Assembly: GCA_016743945.1 (NCBI GenBank)
Contig: JADGFI010000007.1
Location: 124,001-188,000, forward strand
Reading direction: 5' to 3'
Origin: Desulfobacteraceae bacterium
Lineage (GTDB): Bacteria > Desulfobacterota > Desulfobacteria > Desulfobacterales > Desulfobacteraceae
Length of the DNA stretch: 64,000 nucleotides
Under the pieces are notes generated by a model, which did not search any database, had not been told where the DNA came from, and was given only the letters and a program-made list of their open reading frames with translations. The number at the start of each line of letters is the position of its first letter. The stretch's first letter is position 1. Below, in pieces: positions 7,752 through 17,417 of the stretch. The position numbers and the translations under genes were made by a program.

Positions 7752-7860
7752 TCTAAAAATTGCCTGATGTTCCTGTAATACTTGATATTTTTTTTTCTTC
7801 TTTTTCTCAATTTGATTTTATAATTTTACGTCGTAACTCTAAAGACGGGGGAGGGGTGGT

Positions 7861-8982
7861 ATGAAAAAAATTGCGTTTATCAGTTTGCTATGGGTATCCA
7901 GCATACTTACATTAACTTGTTTTGCATCAGAACCTGTCAAGATTGCAGCTATTTTTGCAAAGACGGGTATTGCTTGGGTACAAAATGCACCTTATATCGA
8001 AATGATCAAACTTGGGGTGGAAGAAATTAATGACAATGGGGGAATATTGGGACAGCCGTTGGAGTTGATTGTTCTTGATAATAAAAGCACCCCCATCGGG
8101 TCGACAATGGCTGCTAAACAGGCTGTCAAGCTTAAGGTGGCAGCAGTTGTGGGTTCCGGGTTGAGTTCCCACTCCCTTGCTGCAGCACCCATCCTTCAAC
8201 TCGAAGGCATTCCCATGATAACACCTGTTTCCACGAATCCAAAAGTAACTAAAATAGGGAACTTTATATTTCGCATCTGCTTTATAGACTCCTTCCAGGG
8301 GGCAGCCATGGCAAAATTTGCTTACCAAGACCTTAAAGCACGGACTGCTGTTGTTTTAAAAAATGTAGATGAGGCCTATAGCTTAACGCTGGGTGGATAT
8401 TTCACAGAGGCATTTAAAAAAAATGGCGGCACAATTCTTTGGGAGGGAACCTATAGAGGAAGGGCTGTGGAATTTACTGATTTGTTGAAAAAAACAGCAG
8501 TCTTTGTGCCTGATACGGTTTATCTACCGGGATACATAAGGGACAGCGGTCTTATTATCAAACAGGCAAAGTCCATTGGTTTAAAATCAACTTTTCTTGG
8601 GGGGGATGCCTGGGCTGAGATTTATACATACGGGGGTAAAGCTGTTGACGGAAGCTATCATTCAGCCCCATGGCATCCGGATGTTCAATTTGAAAAAAGC
8701 GGTCACCTCTTAAAATTATATAAACAAAAGCATAAAAAAGAAGTTTCCAATACCAGTGCGCCCTTGTCCTATGATGCGGTCATGGTTCTGGCCGATGCCA
8801 TTGAGCGTGCGGGTTCCTCGAACAGTCTAAAAATACGGGATGCATTAGCCCTGACACACGCGTTCCAAGGTGCAACAGGTGAAATTACCTTTGACGATTA
8901 CGGTGACCCCAGGGGAAAAGAGGTCATTATACTGAAATTGGAAAACGGCCGAAAAATCTACTACAAGGCGATCAAACCTTAG
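7861..8982 (+). CDS. Periplasmic ligand-binding protein, LivJ type (first copy)
   Basis: This 373-residue substrate-binding protein belongs to the branched-chain amino acid/amide type (Peripla_BP_6). A signal peptide of about 22 residues ends near CFA, and the mature part begins with EPVKIAAIFAKTG. Family features are the EINDNGGILGQPLELI segment and the SHSLAAAPILQLEGIPMITP hinge region. The gene starts a run of four co-directional genes: a paralogue, a hybrid kinase and a cyclase response regulator. No permease or ABC ATPase is near, so it more likely feeds ligand to the sensor kinase than to a transporter; this is inference. A GGGGAGGGG ribosome binding site precedes ATG 7861. The ligand cannot be read from the sequence. 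Confidence 0.85.
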   Translation: MKKIAFISLLWVSSILTLTCFASEPVKIAAIFAKTGIAWVQNAPYIEMIKLGVEEINDNGGILGQPLELIVLDNKSTPIGSTMAAKQAVKLKVAAVVGSGLSSHSLAAAPILQLEGIPMITPVSTNPKVTKIGNFIFRICFIDSFQGAAMAKFAYQDLKARTAVVLKNVDEAYSLTLGGYFTEAFKKNGGTILWEGTYRGRAVEFTDLLKKTAVFVPDTVYLPGYIRDSGLIIKQAKSIGLKSTFLGGDAWAEIYTYGGKAVDGSYHSAPWHPDVQFEKSGHLLKLYKQKHKKEVSNTSAPLSYDAVMVLADAIERAGSSNSLKIRDALALTHAFQGATGEITFDDYGDPRGKEVIILKLENGRKIYYKAIKP

Positions 8983-8997
8983 CCTTTTGGAGAGACC

Positions 8998-10194
8998 ATG
9001 ATTGATAAAAAGCGAGACCCCGGAAGAAAGGTGTTGGGTTTTTTCAAGCTGCTTGTGAATGCAAATGCCTGTGTTTTTATGCTCATCTGTTCACTCGTGT
9101 CCTTTTTAAACTGTCCAGCTTTGGGAAAAGAAACCATAGATATTGCTGCAATCTATGCGTTGACAGGCATTGCTGCTGAAAATAATTCATCTTCCCTTAA
9201 AGGCATTTATTATGGTGTGGATGAAGTCAATTCAGGAGGCGGTATTCTTGGCCGGAAAATAAAAATATTGGAATTTGACAACAAAAGTACTCCCCTGGGT
9301 TCGCGCCTGGCGGCTATCAAAGCGGCCCAATCCACGGCAGTTGCTATTTTAGGTTCAGCCTGGAGTTCCCATTCCCTTGCCGTTGCCAAAATTGCGCAAC
9401 AAATGAAAATTCCCATGGTATCAAATATTTCCACCAATCCTAAAGTCACTAGGACAGGTGATTATATATTTAGAATCTGTTTTACGGATGTGCTACAGGG
9501 GAAGGCGCTTGCAACGTTTGCCCGGCAGGATTTAAAGGCCAGGACAGTTGTTGTTTTTGTAGATGTGGCAAGTGATTACAGTCTTAAATTATCTGAAATT
9601 TTCAGGCTTAATTTCGAGCAAATGGGTGGCAGGGTTATTCTGGAACTGGAGTATAAATCAAAACAGTTGTTTATAAAAAAAGAAATTTTACAAGCGATAA
9701 ACGCCAATGGGGATGTCATCTTCATACCAGGCCATGATGAAAGTGGTGAAATTGCAAAAAAATTGCAGACGGCAGGTGCAGAATCTGTTTTTTTGGGCGG
9801 TGATGGCTGGGCATCCCGGGTATTTTTGTCCCGGGGGGGGCAAAACTTAAAACAAGGATATTATAGTGCCCATTGGTCCCCTCAATTTAATACCCGGAAA
9901 TCAAATGCCTTTATTCAAAAATATATCCGTTTCGAAATTTCAGCAGCTAGGATTGCCCTGGGATATGATGCAGTGATGCTGTTAGCCGATGCGATTAAAC
10001 GGGCCGCTTCTTTTGACCGGAAAAAAATCAAACAAGCCATTACAGACACCCACAACTTTAAAGGGGTTACAGGGTCCATCCGTTTTAATAAAAGTGGTGA
10101 TCCCGATAAAAGCGTCGTGTTCATGGAAATAAGAAACGGAAAACCTCGTTATCTCAAGGCTTTAAGGCCCTTATCCCGGGATGTTGAAAAATGA
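8998..10194 (+). CDS. Periplasmic ligand-binding protein, LivJ type (second copy)
   Basis: This 398-residue paralogue of the preceding product starts 15 bases after it. A longer N-terminus holds one hydrophobic segment (about residues 17-40) ending near LGKE, either a signal peptide or an anchor. The mature domain matches its neighbour closely (VDEVNSGGGILGRK, SHSLAVAKIAQQMKIPMVS, NPKVTRTGDYIFRICFTD). The pair therefore looks like a tandem duplication, with the sequences now clearly diverged. The last codons overlap the hybrid kinase gene in an ATGA, so the two are translationally coupled, which supports a receptor role for that kinase. Confidence 0.85.
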   Translation: MIDKKRDPGRKVLGFFKLLVNANACVFMLICSLVSFLNCPALGKETIDIAAIYALTGIAAENNSSSLKGIYYGVDEVNSGGGILGRKIKILEFDNKSTPLGSRLAAIKAAQSTAVAILGSAWSSHSLAVAKIAQQMKIPMVSNISTNPKVTRTGDYIFRICFTDVLQGKALATFARQDLKARTVVVFVDVASDYSLKLSEIFRLNFEQMGGRVILELEYKSKQLFIKKEILQAINANGDVIFIPGHDESGEIAKKLQTAGAESVFLGGDGWASRVFLSRGGQNLKQGYYSAHWSPQFNTRKSNAFIQKYIRFEISAARIALGYDAVMLLADAIKRAASFDRKKIKQAITDTHNFKGVTGSIRFNKSGDPDKSVVFMEIRNGKPRYLKALRPLSRDVEK

Positions 10195-13100
10195 AAAATA
10201 AAAGCCTTGGTTTTAAAATAAATGCGGCGATTTTCATTACTTGTTTTGTAATCGCCCTTATTTTTGGGGCGATTCTATATCCCTTTGAACTGAAAAGGCG
10301 CAGGTCCCATGAAAAAAAAGTGGCGCTTCTCCTTGATACAATCTATCAACAAAAATATGAAGACCTTGCCAATGAAATCTATGCCAATCAGACAAGAGCC
10401 CTCAACTCAACCCTCAATGAGATTCAAAAAGTAGAAGGGATCAGTGCCATCAGTATTTATGATCCCAAGGGCAATCTGGTTTTATCAACAGATGCTTTTT
10501 TTTCTGAAAACCCGGGTGATAAAACGGTTATATCATCGGATGGTGCCGATTTTTTTAATACCGTTTCCTATAAAGGAAAATCCTTTGGAATCTATTCGCG
10601 CAACATTGAAGTGATCGGCGAAAAAATCGCCACATTGAAAATTTATTATGATTTTGAAGCGCTAAACGATGAGACAAAGCGATCGATTCTAATTTTCACA
10701 ACCCTTTTGCTGACCACCCTTGTTCTCATATCCGGTCTTCTGAATTTGATGCTGTCACGATTTGTCACACGACCTGTTTTCCTGCTTCGAAATGCCTTAA
10801 CGAAAATCCAGAAAGGGTGTTTGGGTGAGACGGTAGATTTGCCCTTTAACGATGAAATCGGGAAAATGGGAATCGCATTCAATGAGATGTCCCTGGAACT
10901 TCACGAAGGCCAGGAGGAAATAAAGAAAGCAGAAGAAAAATACAGAAGTATTTTTGAAAAAGCCACGGTTGGTATTTATCAGACAACCACGGACAGCAAG
11001 GGCCGTTTTCTAACTGTTAATCCCGCATTTGCAAAAATCTTGAACTATTCTTCTCCCCAAGAAGTCTTAGAAACCATAACGGATATGAAGTCTCAGTTAT
11101 ATGTGAATCCCGGGGACCGGAAAAAATTACAGAATTTGTTGAAGAAAAAAGAGTTTGTGAAAGGATTTGAAACCCAGTTTTATCAAAAACAAGGGAAAAT
11201 AATTGATGTCGCAATCAATGTTCATACCACCTATGATGAAAATAAAAACAGGTTTCAGTATGAAGGTATCCTGGAAGATATCACGGAAAAAAAACAAGCG
11301 TACCAGCTTAAAATAGCAAAAGAAGCTGCGGAAGCTGCAACCCTGGCAAAGAGTAATTTTCTGGCAAACATGAGTCATGAAATCAGAACTCCCATGAACG
11401 CAGTTATCGGGACAACTTACCTGGCGCTGAAAACGGATCTAAGTCCCAAACAAACCGATTACCTTAAACGGATTGAACTTTCTGCCAAGTCCCTTTTGGG
11501 TGTCATCAATGACATTCTTGATTTCTCCAAGATAGAATCGGGCAAGCTTGACATCGAACAGGTAGATTTTAACCTTTGCCAGACCCTTGACACTGTCATC
11601 AACATCATCATGACCAAAACCCGTGAACGAAAAAACCTTGAAGTGCTTTTTCATATCGACCCAAATGTTCCGCTTATGTTGGTTGGGGACTCTCTGAGAT
11701 TGGGCCAGGTCCTTGTCAATCTTTGTGACAATGCCATCAAGTTTACAAAAGAGGGGGAGATTGTTCTGACCGTTAAGGTGATAGAACAAGTTGATGATGA
11801 CATAAGATTGCAGTTTTTGATTAGAGATACCGGGATTGGGATAAGTCGAGAACAGATAAGCAAACTATTTAAGCCTTTTACCCAGGCGGATGCGTCCACA
11901 ACCCGTAAATATGGCGGAACAGGACTGGGTCTGATTATCTGTAAAAAAATAATTGAAATGATGGGCGGAAGCATCCAGGTTAACAGCAAAATGGGTGAAG
12001 GAACTGTTTTTTTCTTTACCATGGAGTTTAAAAAAAGCAGACAAAGGTTAAAACAGGTTTTAACAACACCTTCTGACCTTAAGGATGTAAGGGTCTTGGT
12101 GATCGATGACAATGCTACGTCAAGGAATATTCTTGAAAACATGCTTAAAACCTTCCACTTTAAAGTCAGCCTTGCAAAAAATGGGAAACAGGCACTTGAC
12201 GTGTTGGAAAATACGTCAAAAGATCACCCCTTTGAACTGGTCTTGATGGATTGGAAAATGCCTGAAACCGACGCAATTGATGTGGCAAAAAAAATTAAGG
12301 ATCATCCTAAACTTTCTAAAATCCCAAAGATCATCATGGCAACTGCCTTCGGCCATGAAACCATGGATCAGCAATTGGACCAGAACTGCCGGGAAAGTTT
12401 TCTGCTCAAACCGTTTAGCCCGTCTTCTCTTTTTGATTCAATTATGCAGGCATTTTGTCGCAGGATTCCTGAATTTGACAAAGGTTCCTTGTCTGATGAG
12501 AAAATATTACAAGAATTAAAAACGATACAAGGTGCCCGCATATTGGTCGTCGAAGACAATAAGATCAACCAGGTGCTGGCCAGGGAGATTCTTGAAGAAA
12601 CAGGCTTTATGGTAACCATTGCAGATGACGGTCAAAAAGCCGTGGACTTGTTAAGCCGTCAACTGTTTGATGCTGTTCTCATGGATATCCAGATGCCTGT
12701 AATGGATGGATATGAAGCAACAAAATTGATATTGAAAAACACGAGGAATGGATTGAAAAAAATTCCCATCATTGCAATGACGGCCCATGCCATGGCAAGT
12801 GACAAGGTCAAAAGTTTAGAAGCAGGAATGGTACAACATATCACCAAACCCATTGATCCCAATGAACTGTTTTCTGCTCTGTTGACCTGGGTTAAAGCAA
12901 AGGACAGCATGTTTTTAAAATTCCGGTCCGGGGTAAAAAAGGGGAACCCGCAAAAAGATAACACCCATTCTTTCAAGGATATGCCCGGAATAGATATAAA
13001 AAAAGGGTTGTCCCGAACCCTTGGTAAAGAAACGCTTTATGAGAAAATTTTGATTCAATTTTATACTGAATATGCGGATGCAGCCATTAAAATAAAAAAG

Positions 13101-13577
13101 GCAATTGAATCAAAGGAAGAAAAAAAGGCCTTACATCTGGTCCATGCCATCAAAGGCCTTGCCGGAAGTATCGGTGCCAACGATCTATCAAAGATGGCAC
13201 TTACCCTTGAAACCCATATGAAATCTGAAAACAATTCAGGCGTTGTCAGCAGCGTAAAAAAATTTGGAAACGCGCTTAAAATGGTCATTGATTCCATAGA
13301 AGACACTGGAATTTTAACAGAAGACAAAGTGCTTGAAGTTGATGAAAAAGAGCCAGGCAGCCCTGAAGTATTACTGCAGTTATTATTAAAAATGGAACCC
13401 TATATTTTGAACCGTGAACCCAAACCCAGCAAAGAAATTATAAACCAGGCCATAAAATTTTCCTGGTCAAAAATAAACGAAAAAAAAATAGGTCAATTAC
13501 ATCAATACATAATGGAATACAAATTCAAGCGGGCACAATCCCTGATATCTGAAATCATAAAAAATATAAAGGAATAG
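10191..13577 (+). CDS. BvgS-like hybrid sensor histidine kinase
   Basis: A 1128-residue inner-membrane phosphorelay kinase. The order is TM1 (about 10-28), a periplasmic domain (30-163), TM2 (165-187), HAMP (188-240) and a PAS domain (246-370). These are followed by HisKA with NMSHEIRTPMN (His about 395), HATPase with DTGIGIS and GGTGLGL, receiver 1 (about 633-755; MDWKMP), receiver 2 (about 781-905; MDIQMPVMDGYEA, ITKPID) and an HPt domain with VHAIKGLAG (His near 984). All phosphorelay residues appear intact. The final 90 residues have no named domain. It overlaps the upstream binding-protein gene by four bases and lies two bases before the cyclase response regulator. The natural reading is ligand binding protein to kinase to cyclase. 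Confidence 0.93.
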   Translation: MKNKSLGFKINAAIFITCFVIALIFGAILYPFELKRRRSHEKKVALLLDTIYQQKYEDLANEIYANQTRALNSTLNEIQKVEGISAISIYDPKGNLVLSTDAFFSENPGDKTVISSDGADFFNTVSYKGKSFGIYSRNIEVIGEKIATLKIYYDFEALNDETKRSILIFTTLLLTTLVLISGLLNLMLSRFVTRPVFLLRNALTKIQKGCLGETVDLPFNDEIGKMGIAFNEMSLELHEGQEEIKKAEEKYRSIFEKATVGIYQTTTDSKGRFLTVNPAFAKILNYSSPQEVLETITDMKSQLYVNPGDRKKLQNLLKKKEFVKGFETQFYQKQGKIIDVAINVHTTYDENKNRFQYEGILEDITEKKQAYQLKIAKEAAEAATLAKSNFLANMSHEIRTPMNAVIGTTYLALKTDLSPKQTDYLKRIELSAKSLLGVINDILDFSKIESGKLDIEQVDFNLCQTLDTVINIIMTKTRERKNLEVLFHIDPNVPLMLVGDSLRLGQVLVNLCDNAIKFTKEGEIVLTVKVIEQVDDDIRLQFLIRDTGIGISREQISKLFKPFTQADASTTRKYGGTGLGLIICKKIIEMMGGSIQVNSKMGEGTVFFFTMEFKKSRQRLKQVLTTPSDLKDVRVLVIDDNATSRNILENMLKTFHFKVSLAKNGKQALDVLENTSKDHPFELVLMDWKMPETDAIDVAKKIKDHPKLSKIPKIIMATAFGHETMDQQLDQNCRESFLLKPFSPSSLFDSIMQAFCRRIPEFDKGSLSDEKILQELKTIQGARILVVEDNKINQVLAREILEETGFMVTIADDGQKAVDLLSRQLFDAVLMDIQMPVMDGYEATKLILKNTRNGLKKIPIIAMTAHAMASDKVKSLEAGMVQHITKPIDPNELFSALLTWVKAKDSMFLKFRSGVKKGNPQKDNTHSFKDMPGIDIKKGLSRTLGKETLYEKILIQFYTEYADAAIKIKKAIESKEEKKALHLVHAIKGLAGSIGANDLSKMALTLETHMKSENNSGVVSSVKKFGNALKMVIDSIEDTGILTEDKVLEVDEKEPGSPEVLLQLLLKMEPYILNREPKPSKEIINQAIKFSWSKINEKKIGQLHQYIMEYKFKRAQSLISEIIKNIKE

Positions 13578-13579
13578 AA

Positions 13580-14608
13580 ATGTCTGATTTGTCTAAAATG
13601 AGAATCATGGTGGTCGATGACATGAAGGCAAATATTGATATCCTTCTTGCAACACTTGCCGCAGATTATAAAGTGAGCGTTGCAATGGACGGGGTATCAG
13701 CCCTTGAAGATATCAAAAAAAATCCTCCCGACCTTATTCTCCTGGATATTATGATGCCTGAAATGAACGGGTACGAGGTCTGCCAGAAGCTCAAGTCTGA
13801 TCCAGGTACGAAAAATATACCGATTATCTTTGTAACAGCGAAGTCAGATGAATCAGATGAAACAAAAGGCCTGGAATTGGGCGCTGTTGATTATATCACC
13901 AAACCATTCAGCCCTCCGATTGTCAGGGCCCGTGTTAAAACTCATTTAACACTGGAAAAGATCCGAAAAAAAGTGGAAGATGCCTTTGGAAGGCACGTCC
14001 ATCCTTCTGTGGCAGAGCTTATCTTAAGCGGACGGCTAAATACCCGGGGAACGATGGAAAATGTGACCCTGCTTTTTTCCGATATTAGAAATTTTACCGG
14101 ATTTGCCGAACAGAATCATCCCAAACAAGTCTTTGCAAGGATCAATGACTATTATGCGTCCATGACCCAAGTCATACAAAAGTTTGGCGGTGTGGTGCTG
14201 CAATATGTGGGAGACGAGATTGAAGCGGTATTCGGGGCACCCTTCCCGGATGAACAGCATCCTGAAAAGGCTGTCCAGGCGGCATTGATGATGCGGTTGG
14301 CTTTGAAAAAACTCAATTTAAAATTCCAGGAATCCGGACAAACTCAACTCAACCACGGCATCGGCATTCATACGGGTCCTGCCCTGGCCGGTGTTGTGGG
14401 ATCAAAAGAACGGCAAACATACTGCCTGGTCGGCGACACTGTAAACGTGGCTTCCCGCGTGGCGGATCTTTGTAAAAGGTTTAAGGCGGATATCCTTATC
14501 AGCAAACAGACCCATGACAAATTAATCCATTATTATAAATTGATTGAACAACCTCCTGTTATGGTAAAAGGACGTTCAGAAAAACTTATTGTCTACCAGG
14601 CAAATTGA
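13580..14608 (+). CDS. Response regulator with class III nucleotide cyclase domain
   Basis: A 342-residue protein with an N-terminal receiver (about 6-122; phospho-acceptor in LLDIMMPEMNGYE, conserved ITKPFS) and a C-terminal cyclase domain (about 155-340). The metal-binding Asp residues are in FSDIRNFT and YVGDEIE, and the transition-state Asn and Arg in GDTVNVASR. The two base-reading positions are Gln (LQYVGD) and Cys (YCLVGD). Canonical adenylate cyclases have Lys/Asp or Lys/Thr and guanylate cyclases Glu/Cys, so the nucleotide made is unclear. As the last gene of the operon it is the likely output of the upstream hybrid kinase. It has no membrane segment. It converges with the sirtuin gene after 13 bases. 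Confidence 0.9.
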   Translation: MSDLSKMRIMVVDDMKANIDILLATLAADYKVSVAMDGVSALEDIKKNPPDLILLDIMMPEMNGYEVCQKLKSDPGTKNIPIIFVTAKSDESDETKGLELGAVDYITKPFSPPIVRARVKTHLTLEKIRKKVEDAFGRHVHPSVAELILSGRLNTRGTMENVTLLFSDIRNFTGFAEQNHPKQVFARINDYYASMTQVIQKFGGVVLQYVGDEIEAVFGAPFPDEQHPEKAVQAALMMRLALKKLNLKFQESGQTQLNHGIGIHTGPALAGVVGSKERQTYCLVGDTVNVASRVADLCKRFKADILISKQTHDKLIHYYKLIEQPPVMVKGRSEKLIVYQAN

Positions 14609-14621
14609 AATCAGTTTATGA

Positions 14622-15431
14622 TCATTGATTTGGCCAGCTTAAGTTTTTTTCCACCCCGTTGGCGATTCTTTCCAGAATTGTTCCGGCCCTGTCCCGTATC
14701 AGGACATCACAGAGGGCGTCATAGGGGGTTTTAGACAGGTTGATGATGACCAGAAAGGCCCCGGCATTTCTGGCATATTCGGGCATGAGGGCTGCCGGTT
14801 GAACCAGAAGGGTAGACCCCACCACAATAAAAACATCCGCTCTGGCAGACAGGATGGCTGCCCTTCGGGTTTCTCGTTCGGGCATGGCCTGGCCAAAGGA
14901 AATGGTGTCGGGTTTATAATACCCGCCGCAGGTGCATTCAGGAGCCTTGACCCCTGCATCAATCATGACCATTGTTTCTTCCCAGGAGATAAGCCGTTTG
15001 CAGCGCATACACCGGACCCTGCGGGTATTGCCGTGGAGTTCGATGATTTTGTCGGAAGGGATACCCGATTCCTGGTGGAGGCCGTCGATGTTCTGGGTAA
15101 TCAGGCTGGTTAAACATCCCATTTCATGGAGACGTGCAATACTTTGATGTCCCTTGTTGGGTTTGGCGTGTTTCAACCCCTTTTCCATATCCAGGCGCTG
15201 GTCCCAATAGTGGATACGGGCTTTTTTTTGGGCCATGAAGTCATCAAAATAAATGGGCTTAAATTTGTCCCAGATTCCGCCCTGGCTTCTATAATCCGGG
15301 ATCCCGCTTTCCGTTGAAATACCGGCACCTGTAAAAAAAACCACCTGATTGGCGGCGATCAGCTTTTGGACAACCCGGTTAATCTTTTGGGTTGTGGTTA
15401 TTCCTGATTTTTGGCCTTTTCTTTCTGCCAT
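14622..15431 (-). CDS. cobB: Sirtuin, NAD-dependent protein deacylase
   Basis: A 269-residue Sir2 family enzyme that removes acyl groups from lysines using NAD. Motifs seen are FFTGAGISTESGIPDYR (NAD binding), TQNIDGLH, the catalytic His in ELHGN, and a zinc site formed by CMRC and CTCGG. GSTLLVQPA and the late NAD-binding segment are also present. GGAGA stands nine bases before the ATG. The gene overlaps the MurJ end by 34 bases. Known sirtuin targets include acetyl-CoA synthetase, and two such synthetases lie about 22 kb away; any functional link is inference. The symbol rests on family membership only. Confidence 0.88.
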   Translation of the reverse strand: MAERKGQKSGITTTQKINRVVQKLIAANQVVFFTGAGISTESGIPDYRSQGGIWDKFKPIYFDDFMAQKKARIHYWDQRLDMEKGLKHAKPNKGHQSIARLHEMGCLTSLITQNIDGLHQESGIPSDKIIELHGNTRRVRCMRCKRLISWEETMVMIDAGVKAPECTCGGYYKPDTISFGQAMPERETRRAAILSARADVFIVVGSTLLVQPAALMPEYARNAGAFLVIINLSKTPYDALCDVLIRDRAGTILERIANGVEKNLSWPNQ

Positions 15432-16996
15432 GGCAATATTCTCCTGAAAATTTTGTCATAAAGAATGGAAATCTCTTTGATGCGCAACAGGACCCCGAAC
15501 AAGGGCAAAAGAACTGAGAAAACAAGGCCGACAATGATACAGATCATAAGGTTTGAGCCCAGGGTCCCGGGGTCAAAAAGAAGTCGAAGTCCCATAAGAA
15601 CCCCCTGGAGAATACCCCCCAGGACAAGACTTATGGGAACAAGTTTGAAAAAAAAACGATACACCTCTTTTTTTTGCGTATTTTGGCTTTTACGGTTCCA
15701 GCACTCAAACAGAAGAAGAGAACTTACGATGACGGACAATGAGAGTCCCAGAGCCACTCCTTTTATCCCAAAAAGTTTCATCAATCCATAGATCATGGGC
15801 AGACTCGCCAATACGCAAAGAGTGGAGAAAATTGCGGGGAACAGGGTATTTTGAAGGGCATAATAGCCGCGGGAAACAATGGTCTGGGCGGAAAAAGCAA
15901 AGGCGCCTGCCATGAAGAAGGGGAGAATACCGGCTGTCAATTGGGTTGCCTCAAGGTCAAAGGCACCCCGCTGAAAAAGTATCATAACGATTTCTTTGCG
16001 AAGGACCATGAAGAGGACGGAAACGGGCATCACCAGAAAGATAAATTTCAATGTTTGGTTGATCATATGGTTCAGGCGGTCAAAATCCCCCTTGGCTGCA
16101 ATTTTCGCCATAAAAGGGTAGGAGGCCATGCCAACGGCCTGGCCGAAAAATCCCACAAGGAGGAACATGATCCGCAACCCATAGTTCATGGCGGCAATAC
16201 TCCCTTCGGCAAGAAAGGAACCGAAAAATTTCATCAAAATTTCTGTTGAAAAGGTCATGGTCAATCCCACCATCAATGGGAGGGTTAACAGGATATATTT
16301 AAAAAAATCAGGGTGTAAAATATTGAAATTGAAATAATAGCGCAGCCCTGCCTTCCTTGCCCCCACAAGCTGAAGCAAAAAACTGCCAAAGAAAGCGCCC
16401 CCGAGAACCCCCCAGGCAAACCCTTCCATTCCAAGAACAGGGTAGAGAAAAATTCCCCCGGTTATAATGCCGATATTGTAAATTAAAGGGGCCAGGGCAG
16501 GAATAAAAAATCGTTCCTTTGTAAATTGAACCGCCATGAAAAGACCGCCGGTAAAAAAGAAAAATTGAGCCGGAATAATGATCCGGGTCATTTTTACGGC
16601 AAGATCAAAGGTGACGGGGTCAACGATACCCGGGGCAAATATCCTTACAAATTGGGGCGTCCAGAGCATGGTAATGACAATAAACCCAAGAAGCATCAAA
16701 CCGAATCCGTTGAAAATAATGGAAAACACCTGGAATCCCTCCTCATCTTTGCCTTTGGAAAGATAATAGGCAAAAATGGGGATAAAGGTAATGGATAAAA
16801 ACCCGCTGGCCACAATATGATTCAATATTTCAGGAATGATAAATGCAACCTGATAGGCATCAACAGCGGCTTTTGCCCCACCCATCCAGGCAATGGTAGA
16901 TTCCCTTACCAGCCCGATGATCCGGCTGGCAAATACCGATGCCATCATGATAAACGCTGCAAATCCAATTTTTTTTAATGTATTTGATGTTTCCAT
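15398..16996 (-). CDS. murJ: Lipid II flippase MurJ
   Basis: An integral membrane protein of the MOP superfamily with 13-14 predicted helices that moves lipid II across the inner membrane for peptidoglycan synthesis. The typical MviN N-terminus is seen (ASRIIGLVRESTIAWMGG), as are conserved charged positions and the ITFIPIFAYYLS segment. The longest frame begins at 17056, but Met at 16996 (ETSNTLKKIGFAAF) has AAGGA eight bases upstream and gives the usual family N-terminus, so it is preferred (532 residues). The 3' end overlaps the sirtuin gene. Confidence 0.93.
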   Translation of the reverse strand: METSNTLKKIGFAAFIMMASVFASRIIGLVRESTIAWMGGAKAAVDAYQVAFIIPEILNHIVASGFLSITFIPIFAYYLSKGKDEEGFQVFSIIFNGFGLMLLGFIVITMLWTPQFVRIFAPGIVDPVTFDLAVKMTRIIIPAQFFFFTGGLFMAVQFTKERFFIPALAPLIYNIGIITGGIFLYPVLGMEGFAWGVLGGAFFGSFLLQLVGARKAGLRYYFNFNILHPDFFKYILLTLPLMVGLTMTFSTEILMKFFGSFLAEGSIAAMNYGLRIMFLLVGFFGQAVGMASYPFMAKIAAKGDFDRLNHMINQTLKFIFLVMPVSVLFMVLRKEIVMILFQRGAFDLEATQLTAGILPFFMAGAFAFSAQTIVSRGYYALQNTLFPAIFSTLCVLASLPMIYGLMKLFGIKGVALGLSLSVIVSSLLLFECWNRKSQNTQKKEVYRFFFKLVPISLVLGGILQGVLMGLRLLFDPGTLGSNLMICIIVGLVFSVLLPLFGVLLRIKEISILYDKIFRRILPWQKEKAKNQE

Positions 16997-17141
16997 AACC
17001 ATTGTCCTTGTGGATTTATCATAAAGAAAGGGGGAATAAAAGGGTGTTCCCAACAAAAAAGATTTGACTCAAAAATTCCACGCAAATATGCTATACCATA
17101 AATTTTAACAGATAAAATCAAAAAGGGCAGAGGAAAATACG

Positions 17142-17417
17142 ATGTTCACAAAACTGGGGATATATTCGATTATAATGGGGTTCTTTGTGGGTGTTTTCAG
17201 CGGAATTTCCAGGTTTATGAAAGCAGACAATTTCTGGATAGATCTGACCATTTCCAAATTTACAGGAGAATATTCAGATACCATTGTTGAGGCTATCCCT
17301 GTCGATTTTATACAGGATGGGCTTTATTTTTTGGTGTATGAATTGCCCTTTGTCGGGGCCATGGTAGGCCTGGGGATTACTTTTCTTATCATCGGTGCAA
17401 TTGTGAAGGAACATTGA
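17142..17417 (+). CDS. Small membrane protein, 91 aa
   Basis: Two predicted membrane segments (about residues 7-23 and 65-88) flank a loop of about 40 residues with VEAIPVDFIQDGLYFL. AGAGGA precedes the ATG. I do not recognise the family. It is co-directional with the following hybrid kinase and its stop overlaps the first possible start of that gene, so the two form a transcription unit. A role as partner or modulator of the kinase is possible but unsupported. Confidence 0.75.
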   Translation: MFTKLGIYSIIMGFFVGVFSGISRFMKADNFWIDLTISKFTGEYSDTIVEAIPVDFIQDGLYFLVYELPFVGAMVGLGITFLIIGAIVKEH

